This document shows, in pieces, positions 54,162 through 62,571 of a DNA stretch of 64,000 bases (position 1 is its first letter; each line of letters starts with the position of its first letter). Both the position numbers and the translations under genes were made by a program. The stretch is from Pseudomonas cuatrocienegasensis (lineage in GTDB: Bacteria > Pseudomonadota > Gammaproteobacteria > Pseudomonadales > Pseudomonadaceae), in contig NZ_FOFP01000010.1 in assembly GCF_900110925.1 (NCBI RefSeq), positions 124,001-188,000 on the forward strand, written 5' to 3'. A model generated the notes under the pieces. That model worked only from the letters and a program-made list of their open reading frames with translations. It was not told where the DNA came from and made no database searches.

Positions 54162-55979
54162 TCAGGCGATGTCTGCGGCTGGGCTGTCATCCAGCCCCAT
54201 GGCATGCAGGCGGGCGTAAAAGCCATTGAGCGCCAGCAACTCGGTATGGGTGCCACGCTCGACGATCCGCCCCTGGTCCATGACCAGAATCAGGTCGGCC
54301 TTCTCGATGGTCGACAGCCGGTGAGCGATGACCAGCGTGGTGCGCCCAGTCATCACTCGATCCAGAGCTCCCTGGATATGCCGCTCGGATTCGGTATCGA
54401 GCGCCGAGGTGGCCTCATCGAGCACCAGCAGCGGCGCATCCTTGAGTAGTGCACGGGCAATCGCCAGGCGCTGACGCTGACCACCGGAAAGCAGCACGCC
54501 GTTTTCGCCGACCAGGGTGTCGTAGCCCTGTGGCATCTTCTCGATGAATTCATCGGCAAAGGCATCACGAGCCGCCTGCTGGACGGCTTCCAGCGGCGCG
54601 CCGGCCAGGTCGCCATAAGCGATATTGTTCGCCACGCTGTCGTTGAACAAGGTGACATGCTGAGTGACCAGCGCAATATGCCGACGCAGGTTACGCAGGG
54701 TGTATTCCTCAATCGCCAAGCCGTCGAGCAGAATCTGCCCCTGGTCATGCTGGTAGAAGCGCGGAATCAGGTTGGCCAACGTCGATTTACCGCTACCGGA
54801 GCGGCCTACCAGCGCCACCATCTGGCCTGGTTCGACGCTAAAGGAGATGTCGCTGAGCACCGGTTTCTCGGCACCTGGGTAACTGAAATTAAGACCCCGC
54901 ACCTCAAGCCGCCCGCTGATCCGCTCACGGGTCTGCGTGCCCTGATCGACTTCCGGCGCCTCGTCGAGCTGCTCGAATATGCTTTCAGCACCAGCCACGC
55001 CTTTCTGGATAGTCGAACTGACCTCAGACAGCTGGCGAATCGGCTTGGGCAGCAACCCGGCCAGGGTGATGTAGGCCACCAGATCACCCGCAGACGCATC
55101 ACCACGCAACCACAGCACCAAGAACATCAACACGGCCATGGCGCTGTAGATCACCAACTGCAAGGAAGGCGTGTAGACCGCGTTGGTCTTGACCATCTTC
55201 AACTGCTTGTTCTTGTTGTCTTCGCTGGCGTCGAAAAAGCGCTGTTGCTCGTACTGTTCGCCACCAAAACTACGCACGACGCGATAACCCTGAATAGTCT
55301 CCGATGTGACATGGGTGACATCGCCCATCGCCAGCTGGATTTTCTTACTTTGCTTGCGAAATTTCTTGCTGGTGCTGGTCACCATCAAACCGATTATTGG
55401 GAGAATCGCTACCATCACCAGGGTCAGGCGCCAGTTCATCCATAGCAGGGTCGCGAATAGAAACACCACCGTCATGCCTTCGCGAACCACCACTTTAATC
55501 GCATCCGTCGCCGCCCCAGTCACCATGGTCACGTTATAGGTGATGCGAGAAATTAGGTGCCCGGAACTGTGGTTGTCAAAATAGCGATTCGGCAGGTTGA
55601 GCATGCTGTTGAACAGCGCTACACGCAGGTCCTGCACCAGCCCGAGCGAAACCTTGGCCAGGAAATAGTTGCCCAGAAACGACCCCACTCCTTGCCACAG
55701 GGCGATCAATACGATCAGCAAAGGCACAGCCTGCAACAGCTTAAGTTCGGCAATCCAGGTGGCATGTTCCAGCAGCCAAGGCACCTCCGAGAAAAGCCCG
55801 GCATTCGGATTGCTCAATCCATCGACAAAGAACTTCAACATGTAGCCGAGCATCGGCTGGGTCGACGCGAAGATCAGGAAGCCCAGCAAGCTGATCGAGA
55901 ACAGCCCCCAGTACGGCACGACATAGCGCAGCAACCGCAAATACACCTTCAGACTGGATTGCTGGGTAGAATTGGACAT
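54162..55979 (-). CDS. msbA: Lipid A export ATP-binding/permease MsbA
   Basis: MsbA flips lipid A-core across the inner membrane. The 605-residue half-transporter has six membrane helices (about 20-310) and an ATPase domain with Walker A GRSGSGKST near 389, signature [16 protein letters not shown] near 495 and Walker B LLVLDEATSALD near 515. I set the start at the ATG at 55979 (MSNSTQQSS); the upstream frame overlaps the divergent kinase gene. It precedes hldE in one unit and is separated from the kinase by only 35 bp. Confidence 0.96.
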   Translation of the reverse strand: MSNSTQQSSLKVYLRLLRYVVPYWGLFSISLLGFLIFASTQPMLGYMLKFFVDGLSNPNAGLFSEVPWLLEHATWIAELKLLQAVPLLIVLIALWQGVGSFLGNYFLAKVSLGLVQDLRVALFNSMLNLPNRYFDNHSSGHLISRITYNVTMVTGAATDAIKVVVREGMTVVFLFATLLWMNWRLTLVMVAILPIIGLMVTSTSKKFRKQSKKIQLAMGDVTHVTSETIQGYRVVRSFGGEQYEQQRFFDASEDNKNKQLKMVKTNAVYTPSLQLVIYSAMAVLMFLVLWLRGDASAGDLVAYITLAGLLPKPIRQLSEVSSTIQKGVAGAESIFEQLDEAPEVDQGTQTRERISGRLEVRGLNFSYPGAEKPVLSDISFSVEPGQMVALVGRSGSGKSTLANLIPRFYQHDQGQILLDGLAIEEYTLRNLRRHIALVTQHVTLFNDSVANNIAYGDLAGAPLEAVQQAARDAFADEFIEKMPQGYDTLVGENGVLLSGGQRQRLAIARALLKDAPLLVLDEATSALDTESERHIQGALDRVMTGRTTLVIAHRLSTIEKADLILVMDQGRIVERGTHTELLALNGFYARLHAMGLDDSPAADIA

Positions 55980-56014
55980 TCGGCAAGCCCCATACGACTG
56001 GCTAGAGGAATAAG

Positions 56015-56641
56015 ATGCGGATTGTAACAGCGCAGCAGCTGGAAAGCTGGCTGGCCACAGGAAGGATTGTTGAGCGAGACGCACGCGGGCCTAAGGTTGT
56101 CCAGCTAAGCGATGGTCGCTTCCTGAAAATCTTCCACACTCGCCGTGCAGCGATGCTAGCCCGTCTATTTCCACCTGCACTACGCTTTGCCCGCAATGCC
56201 GAATTACTCAAACAGCAAGGTATAGCCGCGCCGCACGTCAGTGAAGCTTTCTGGCTCGACGATCAAAAGGGGCTTAGCGCCTGCCTGTATGAACCATTGG
56301 AAGGCTGTTCCTTAGAGCAAATTCTCAAGCAGGACCCTGAGCAACTCGAACGAATACTGCCAGAGCTGGCGCGTTTCATTGCCCAACTTCATGCTAAACG
56401 TATCTACTTCCGCTCCCTGCACCTTGGCAATATCCTCTGGCTGAGTAAAGGAGAATTTGGCCTGATAGACTTTCTCGACCTGCGGCGCAAAAGGCTACCG
56501 TTGTCAGGCTGGCATGCTCAGCGTAACTTTCGCCACCTTGAGGGCTACCTCCAGCGGCGCAAGATAAATAACTTCCCCCTAAGCACCCTAAAAGGACTTT
56601 ACTGGGCTTATGCAAATAACTGTAAAACCAAAAAAAACTAA
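56015..56641 (+). CDS. LPS kinase-fold protein (InaA/toluene-tolerance type), catalytic Asp missing
   Basis: The 208-residue protein has the kinase fold of the Kdo/WaaP family, similar to P. aeruginosa PA4998 by position and sequence as I recall. A Gly-poor nucleotide loop and Lys (FLKIF) are present, and GEFGLIDFLDL near 150 fits the metal-binding DFG region. In the catalytic loop, where HxD is expected, the protein reads FRSLHLGN (near 132), so the base is Ser instead of Asp. It is probably part of LPS core biosynthesis. AGAGGA precedes the ATG. It overlaps the next kinase-like gene by 32 nt. The region is visibly richer in A+T than its surroundings. Confidence 0.8.
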   Translation: MRIVTAQQLESWLATGRIVERDARGPKVVQLSDGRFLKIFHTRRAAMLARLFPPALRFARNAELLKQQGIAAPHVSEAFWLDDQKGLSACLYEPLEGCSLEQILKQDPEQLERILPELARFIAQLHAKRIYFRSLHLGNILWLSKGEFGLIDFLDLRRKRLPLSGWHAQRNFRHLEGYLQRRKINNFPLSTLKGLYWAYANNCKTKKN

Positions 56642-57452
56642 CGCTATAACCCTTGTCAATCCGACGCCACACTTACAGACCCCACAAGTTGGCGAATTCA
56701 TTCGCAGCCTGATCGCAGAACGCCAAAGGCTCGGACGGCATCGCCTCTGGGGTAGCATAAGCACGGCGGGGGGACATCTCTTCATCAAGACTACCCACCT
56801 AAGCAGCCTGATTTCACGCTTGCGCGTAACATTTGGGCTACGCCGCCGCTCAGGTGCCCTCGACTGGCCAATAGCGGAATTACGCAACAGTCTAAAGGTC
56901 AATCGATTAACAGCTTTAACCCCACAACTACTTGGCTACAGCCATATCCGTGGACGGTTTGGGCTGATCAACGAGGTGGTCCTGATCATTGAAGATCAAA
57001 CAGGCTTTCTCAACGGCGCTCAGTGGCTAGATCGCTACTCGTCAGCATTACCCCAACTACTCCCCAGGCTCATCGATTGCATCCTTGAGCTCAATAGCCA
57101 GAACATTTACCACCTTGATCTCTGGCTGGGAAATTTCATGCTCTCGGACAGTCCAACACCCACCATCAAAGTCATTGACTTTGAGAATTGCTTCCTGCGC
57201 CAAACACTTTTCTCTGCGGAAACACTTGGCTATCAGCTGGGCTTACTGTTTGAGTTCAAACTGCATGCTTATATCGATGAGGCGAATTACGATCAACTGG
57301 TACATACCAAGCTGATAAAGTTCCCGGGGCTGGATCAGAAGAAATTCGTCGAGTTCTACGAGTATTTCAAGCGACATGGTGCGGGGCGCAAAGAACGCTA
57401 TTTTATTCCGCAGCAGGGTCAGCTCATTACAGGTAAACCGACTCGCGGCTAG
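56610..57452 (+). CDS. LPS kinase-fold protein (Kdo/RfaP type)
   Basis: The 280-residue protein has the kinase C-lobe motifs: YHLDLWLGNFML with catalytic Asp near 170, and IKVIDFENC with the metal-binding Asp. The N-lobe lysine appears in GHLFIKTT. It is likely a phosphate-adding enzyme of the LPS core. It overlaps the previous gene by 32 nt in a different frame, implying coupled expression, and overlaps the convergent GT32 gene by 4 nt. A+T-rich codon use unlike the flanking genes suggests horizontal acquisition. Confidence 0.75.
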   Translation: MQITVKPKKTNAITLVNPTPHLQTPQVGEFIRSLIAERQRLGRHRLWGSISTAGGHLFIKTTHLSSLISRLRVTFGLRRRSGALDWPIAELRNSLKVNRLTALTPQLLGYSHIRGRFGLINEVVLIIEDQTGFLNGAQWLDRYSSALPQLLPRLIDCILELNSQNIYHLDLWLGNFMLSDSPTPTIKVIDFENCFLRQTLFSAETLGYQLGLLFEFKLHAYIDEANYDQLVHTKLIKFPGLDQKKFVEFYEYFKRHGAGRKERYFIPQQGQLITGKPTRG

Positions 57453-58177
57453 CGATTCGCCAGCCGCCGTGCCGCCCTGTAGAAGGCTAGCCTCAGCAGT
57501 GCTTGCAGATTTTCTGGAAGATTGCGCAACAAGCGCCAGGCTCTACTTAAGGCTCCCTTGTTGCGCGTCGAGCGCCAAGTCCCCGCAAAAAGATGACGCG
57601 AATAAACGCGATCAGCACACGCCAATTTCCGATTGGCGGCGCCAAAGCACCCAATGGGATAAATCTGCTCGCCCCCCTGCCGCTCATACCCACCCGTACC
57701 CAAAAACCCATGCTCCAGAAGCAGGCGGCTGACTTCGTTAACATTGACCAGTTCGGAAACACGCTCTACAGCAAACGTATTTTGGTCGTAGTAAGCCAGC
57801 ATCCGCTGAGGTAACCAGTGACCTGCTACCGCGGCGATAAGCGATGTGGCGAAGCGCTGCCGGTCCTCAAGACCGATGAAGAAATCCACGTCGAGGCAGC
57901 CGTCCAACGAGCTTAATACCTCAACGTCGACATCCAGATAGATTCCGCCTTGCTGAGACAACGCGAACATCCGCACATAATCTGAGACGAAAGCGAAACG
58001 ACCAGCAGCGTAAGCGTCCGCGGTAAAAGGATGGCTAGCCGGATCGAAACGCTGCTCATCCCAGCGCACGATTTCATAATCCGGCAGGTGATAAGCCCAA
58101 GAGGCCAGACAGAGTCGAGCCTGCAGCGGCAGTGGTCGGCCACCAAACCAGCAATAGTGAAGTTTGCGTTCAATCAT
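57449..58177 (-). CDS. GT32-like (OCH1/capsular) glycosyltransferase
   Basis: The 242-residue protein starts MIERKLHYCWFGG, the start of the glycosyltransferase sugar-binding region containing DXD motif family. The DXD motif is in GGIYLDVDVEVL near residue 80, and FVSDYVRMFALSQQGG precedes it. It probably adds a sugar to the LPS core or O-unit. Donor and acceptor are unknown. The start is at 58177 by homology, with a weak Shine-Dalgarno. It lies 52 nt downstream of waaL on the same strand. Confidence 0.85.
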   Translation of the reverse strand: MIERKLHYCWFGGRPLPLQARLCLASWAYHLPDYEIVRWDEQRFDPASHPFTADAYAAGRFAFVSDYVRMFALSQQGGIYLDVDVEVLSSLDGCLDVDFFIGLEDRQRFATSLIAAVAGHWLPQRMLAYYDQNTFAVERVSELVNVNEVSRLLLEHGFLGTGGYERQGGEQIYPIGCFGAANRKLACADRVYSRHLFAGTWRSTRNKGALSRAWRLLRNLPENLQALLRLAFYRAARRLANR

Positions 58178-58229
58178 CCTGACAACCCTTGGAAGAGTTT
58201 CCCGCACGGCTCGTGGCAAGCCAAACTAA

Positions 58230-59420
58230 TCATGCAGTTCTCTTATCGCAGCTCTGCGTATACGTGCTCGCGTATTGCGCAAGGCACAAGAAAACCGGAA
58301 GCCAAACCGTAAACCACTCCTCCCTAGGCTTTATCCAAGGCCCAACACCATCCGAAAGCAGCGCCAGACCAGAGAAGCAAAGTAGCCCGCACAGTGCCCG
58401 TCCTGCGATAGTTTCGCGCGCGCGCCAGGCTCGCATGGCAACAATGGCCAGCATCAGCCCCCACAAGGCCAACCCAGGAACGCCCAATTGCAAAAGAACA
58501 TGCATAAACAGGTTATGGGCATGCTCGAATACTTGCCCTATCTGCACGACGGTGAGTTGATATTCGGCACCGGCTCCCAGCCCGAGCCAGGGATGCTGGA
58601 GAAAGAGCGTCCAGGCATCACGCAGTAGATCGGGACGGTAGGAAAGACCACCGCGCAGGAGAAACTCCGGGAAGGCCAGAATTGCCGATGCGGCTCCTAC
58701 AACGACCAGACAAGAAAATATCTGGATACGTCGCCCCGGCATCCATAGGCAGGACAGAACCAGCGTAGCTACCACCGCGAGCATCGGCCCCTTGCTGCGC
58801 GAAAGCACAACAAAAGCCAGGCATAAACCACATCCGAGCAGCCATACCCAACCTTGCAAATTGGCTGGCAAGCTACGTCGAAGAAACCACAACAGTATGC
58901 CCAAGCCGCCTACGACCTGGGCTGCCAGGATCGGATGATCAAGTACACCGCCGCCAACCAGTCGCGCATTTAGCGGCATACCCTGTAGCACGTAAAAAGA
59001 CAGGATAAACCAGCCAACCCACAGGCCACCGACCAACACGATGCAGGCCAGCAGCGGCCAAAACCGCTCTCGATAGATGCTGCCTATGAGCGCCAAGGCT
59101 TGCACGGTCAAGCCGACATACAGCATCTCCTTGATCAACCCGGAGTCGCCCCCCCACAACATGGACAGCAAACTCCAGCCTGCAAAAGCCAGCACGGCGC
59201 TGAGCAACCAGCGATCCCAACCCAGTTGCTGCCAAAGCCCAGGCCGGTAGACAGCAAGCCCAGGCAGCCACAGGAAAAGAATCAGCCCTTGGTGGTACAG
59301 CTTGCTGTTCGGCAGAAACAGCATGCCGAGGAGGAACCAGGCCAACCCAAAGGCGAGCCAAGCACCCAAATAAGGATTGGTTGTAGCTAATGGCGACAGG
59401 CGCCTGATAGTTGTGAGCAT
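58230..59420 (-). CDS. waaL: O-antigen ligase WaaL
   Basis: WaaL joins undecaprenyl-linked O-polysaccharide to lipid A-core on the periplasmic side of the inner membrane. The 396-residue protein has about 10-12 membrane helices and a large periplasmic loop with the Wzy_C/O-antigen ligase pattern. The conserved His near residue 298 is in EHAHNLFMHVLLQLG. The ATG at 59420 overlaps the stop of the upstream gene as TGATG. WaaL sequences diverge widely, so only the fold and position give the identity. Confidence 0.88.
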   Translation of the reverse strand: MLTTIRRLSPLATTNPYLGAWLAFGLAWFLLGMLFLPNSKLYHQGLILFLWLPGLAVYRPGLWQQLGWDRWLLSAVLAFAGWSLLSMLWGGDSGLIKEMLYVGLTVQALALIGSIYRERFWPLLACIVLVGGLWVGWFILSFYVLQGMPLNARLVGGGVLDHPILAAQVVGGLGILLWFLRRSLPANLQGWVWLLGCGLCLAFVVLSRSKGPMLAVVATLVLSCLWMPGRRIQIFSCLVVVGAASAILAFPEFLLRGGLSYRPDLLRDAWTLFLQHPWLGLGAGAEYQLTVVQIGQVFEHAHNLFMHVLLQLGVPGLALWGLMLAIVAMRAWRARETIAGRALCGLLCFSGLALLSDGVGPWIKPREEWFTVWLPVFLCLAQYASTYTQSCDKRTA

Positions 59421-61444
59421 CAATTGCGTCCGTAGCGAATTTTTGCCAGACAACGCCTGATCGCCTGGCGCGTCTTGAACTTGGGATGTCGCTCAACCTG
59501 CTCGATATCACTCATGTCGAACAGCCGCTGATTGGCCAGGATAGGTTTGACCATATATGCCTCAACAGAGGGCAGCAGGCACTCGGAGTAATACCAGTCG
59601 AGCGGTAGGCCAGAGGCCGGGGCTTCTGCCAGTATTCGGTCATACAATGCTGCGCGAACGACGTAGGCATGGGCGAGCCGGACCCGGCTCACCTGCATTA
59701 GATTTTTTGACACCCCCGTTCGCTGCCCACCCTTCTTGAGTGTCCCACCCAGATAAAGCATCTGCCAGGAACGCGTCTGCAGCTGGCGCTCGGCACGAGC
59801 AAGCACGGCGCGCGAATAAGGTTCGAACTCGCAGTCATCCTCCAGGATCAGCACTGAAGACAGGCCCTGCTCCTTGGCCATGCGAATGATCGCCAGATGA
59901 CTGCGCATGCAGGCCCAGGTCGCTCGCAACTTGTGCTCGTTGCTCGGCCTCACGCCATCCACTCGCTTGAGGAATGCATCCAACTCGGCGGAAGGCGAAT
60001 CATTACTGGCGGCAAGGGCGGAAAAATCGACTGCGGAGAATCGCTCGGCAGCGATACCGACCCTTTGCAGGGTGCTCAGCGTCTGCAGCCAGCGGTCGTG
60101 GCGGTGGTCCAGGTTAATCACATAGGCACGCTCAAAACAGCACTCTCGGCCTGCCGAGTGATGCCCTACCTGACTATGCCCCGGTAAGGCTACTCCATTG
60201 ATTTCACCACCAGCCTGCAACACCTGCAGCAGTGACAGGCAATGCGCCAAACCCTCACAACCATGGGCGAGATGGTATTCAGCCAGTGAAGCAGAGCGGG
60301 CTACGCTTGCACCATGAAAAGCGGCGACTTCGGCCATTCGTGCAGAGAAATCTTCCAGAGAGGATACGCGTCGCCCCAGGAAGCGCTCCTGGGAAAAGAC
60401 ATCCACGTCCTCACCCGCATTGACATAGATAATTGGCCGGCGCGCCAAGGCAGCCTCGATCACCGCGTTGGACATGATGTTGACGGCCACCGTCGCCTGG
60501 CCGAGGGCCTCAGCGAGGCTGCACTCGCGGGGCAAGACCTCAAGGTTATCGAGAGCAGCCGCTGCCTGTTGCCAGAAGGGTACCTCGCTACGCGGATGTG
60601 CCTTGACCAGCACCTGGTACTCCGGGTGCAGCGCAGCCCAATCACGCAATAGCCTGTAGGTGGTCTGGTAGCCGGCCTCCTTCTCCTTGTCAGGGCCAAC
60701 CCCGAGAATCAGCAGCGTGCGCCCATTCGGATCGGCTACCGGCAAGTCGTAGGTACTATCGATCATGTGGGAGCCGGCCAGCACGGCAGTCGAACGACCG
60801 AAACGCAATGCACGCCCCTGCAACGCCTCAAGTGAACTCTGACCGAACAGGAAGTTGTAGTCGTAGTCATTCATGCTCAGGCGGCGCGAACGCTCCACCG
60901 TCGTCGCATGAGCGAGATGCACCAGAACAAGACCGCGCGTATTCAGTGCCAGACGTAGGAAAGGACTGTAGAGGCTACCGTTACGGTCATTGAGTAAAAC
61001 GCGAGGCCGGTAACACTCGACTATCCACTCGGCATACGCCGCAAGGCCGAAGTAACGGCTGGGCACCGCACAGGGTGGACGCTTGAGCATGCGTCCGCGG
61101 AGTATCGCCCCAGGCTCTTGCAGAGCGGTCTCGACAAGCGTGTAGCCGCGCGCGCGCAAGGCATCAATCAGAAGCCTCTTACGCCGGAAAGCGATGACCT
61201 TTGGGGCCGACTGCAACAGAAGAAAATCACAGGGTTCAGCAGTTATGTCCCTAGCAAGCCGCCACCTGGCACGCATGCCAAACCACCAGTCGCCCATAGC
61301 CTCTCGGGCAAAGCGCAATGCGCTGCCCAAAACGCCATGACGCTCACGCAGCAATAGCCAACGGTATTGATCCAGCTCTCGCGCTTTCGCAAGCCAGGGA
61401 TTCTCTCGCATGAGGTCGTCACGCTGCATACACGCGTTTTTCAT
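59420..61444 (-). CDS. Two-domain glycosyltransferase: GT-B-like N-terminal domain fused to GT25
   Basis: The 674-residue protein has two parts. Residues about 60-410 look like a GT-B or CDP-glycerol-transferase-type domain: LLILGVGPDKEKEAGYQTTYR, then VKAHPRSEVPFW near 280 and IMSNAVIEAALARRPIIYVNA. Residues about 435-670 are a GT25 (LPS glycosyltransferase) domain: ERAYVINLDHRHDRW near 439 and LILEDDCEFEPYSRA near 530. The ATG at 61444 overlaps the stop of the WapH-like gene as ATGA. Probable role: two steps of LPS core extension. The donors and linkage are unknown. Confidence 0.75.
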   Translation of the reverse strand: MKNACMQRDDLMRENPWLAKARELDQYRWLLLRERHGVLGSALRFAREAMGDWWFGMRARWRLARDITAEPCDFLLLQSAPKVIAFRRKRLLIDALRARGYTLVETALQEPGAILRGRMLKRPPCAVPSRYFGLAAYAEWIVECYRPRVLLNDRNGSLYSPFLRLALNTRGLVLVHLAHATTVERSRRLSMNDYDYNFLFGQSSLEALQGRALRFGRSTAVLAGSHMIDSTYDLPVADPNGRTLLILGVGPDKEKEAGYQTTYRLLRDWAALHPEYQVLVKAHPRSEVPFWQQAAAALDNLEVLPRECSLAEALGQATVAVNIMSNAVIEAALARRPIIYVNAGEDVDVFSQERFLGRRVSSLEDFSARMAEVAAFHGASVARSASLAEYHLAHGCEGLAHCLSLLQVLQAGGEINGVALPGHSQVGHHSAGRECCFERAYVINLDHRHDRWLQTLSTLQRVGIAAERFSAVDFSALAASNDSPSAELDAFLKRVDGVRPSNEHKLRATWACMRSHLAIIRMAKEQGLSSVLILEDDCEFEPYSRAVLARAERQLQTRSWQMLYLGGTLKKGGQRTGVSKNLMQVSRVRLAHAYVVRAALYDRILAEAPASGLPLDWYYSECLLPSVEAYMVKPILANQRLFDMSDIEQVERHPKFKTRQAIRRCLAKIRYGRN

Positions 61445-62571
61445 CGACACACACTCAACATCAGCGGTTTGAATTGCCGACTTACTGCCTCGTCAGAAAA
61501 TGTCTCTCTGATTCTGAGAACTTGCCTTGCAGCACGCTCACTGAGCTCTGCGGGGCTTGTCGCGGCTGACTGCCTTATAAGCCCGGCCAGGCTGGCGTGC
61601 GCACCAAATGGAAATACCTGCCCCACCCCATCCACCACTTCACGCCCGCCACCGCAGTCACTGCAAATCACCGGCACCCCAGCCGCCATGGCCTCCAGCA
61701 AGACCATGCCGAACGGCTCATGGTCCGAGGTGAGGGCAAATACATCGAACGCCTTGAAATAGCGACGGCCATCGGCGACCTGACCAAGAAAGCGTACGGA
61801 TTCGTCGAGCCCGAGACTATGCGCCAGTTGCCGCAACTCAGCTTCCAGCCGTCCCTGTCCCATGATCGCCAGCAGGCTGCCCGGTGGCAGGTCCGGCAGA
61901 GCTTGGGCGAAGCCACGGATCAGGGTGGCCTGATCCTTGTCCGGATGCAGCCGGCCCACATTCCCGACAACCCAGGCATCCTGAGGCAACCCTAAATGCT
62001 CGCGCGCCACTTCTCGTGAGACTTGTTCGGCCTGGATCGCGGCAACATCAATCCGGTTGTACAACGTCTCGATACGCTCGGTCGGCCAGCGAGGCAACTG
62101 CTGACGGATGTCATCACGCACGGCATTGGAGACGCCCAGCAGCAGCAGGCGCGACTGAAAGCGGCTGATAAACAGGCGACGCAAAGGTCGGTCGTATACA
62201 CCAAAGGCATGATGCACACCGATCACCGGCAGTGCTGTACCGAGCAGAGCAATGTAGATGGGTTTAAAGCGGTGGGCGATGCAGCTCACGAAATCCCGCG
62301 AAGCCGCCAACCGGGACAGTTCGCGGATGGCCTGCAGCTTCAGCCCGCGCAACGCGCGGCTGGAGAAGTTGAGGAAGATGACCTCATCGGAAGCCGAGCC
62401 CTGCCTGACAGCCTCATTAGCCGCGCCTGTCAGGTAGACCGTGCAGACCCGGTAGCGCGTGCCTACGAATAACGCAGCGTACTGCCGCGCACAATCGAGG
62501 AACGGCCCGTCATAGCCATGGCAAAGCTGCAGGATCCAGGGTGTGTCCTGCGCAGCGTCAGCTGGGCGCAT
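61441..62571 (-). CDS. WapH-like GT4 glycosyltransferase
   Basis: The 376-residue protein is a GT-B, family 4 enzyme, similar to the P. aeruginosa LPS core transferase WapH (start region WILQLCHGYDGPFLDCARQYA). The donor-binding part has VGNVGRLHPDKDQATLIRGF and the E-x7-E motif HEPFGMVLLEAMAAGVPVI. The start is taken as the ATG at 62571, with GGAG 9 nt upstream; an ATG at 62586 is an alternative. It overlaps the carbamoyltransferase stop by 14 nt and the next gene start by 4 nt. Confidence 0.85.
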   Translation of the reverse strand: MRPADAAQDTPWILQLCHGYDGPFLDCARQYAALFVGTRYRVCTVYLTGAANEAVRQGSASDEVIFLNFSSRALRGLKLQAIRELSRLAASRDFVSCIAHRFKPIYIALLGTALPVIGVHHAFGVYDRPLRRLFISRFQSRLLLLGVSNAVRDDIRQQLPRWPTERIETLYNRIDVAAIQAEQVSREVAREHLGLPQDAWVVGNVGRLHPDKDQATLIRGFAQALPDLPPGSLLAIMGQGRLEAELRQLAHSLGLDESVRFLGQVADGRRYFKAFDVFALTSDHEPFGMVLLEAMAAGVPVICSDCGGGREVVDGVGQVFPFGAHASLAGLIRQSAATSPAELSERAARQVLRIRETFSDEAVSRQFKPLMLSVCR

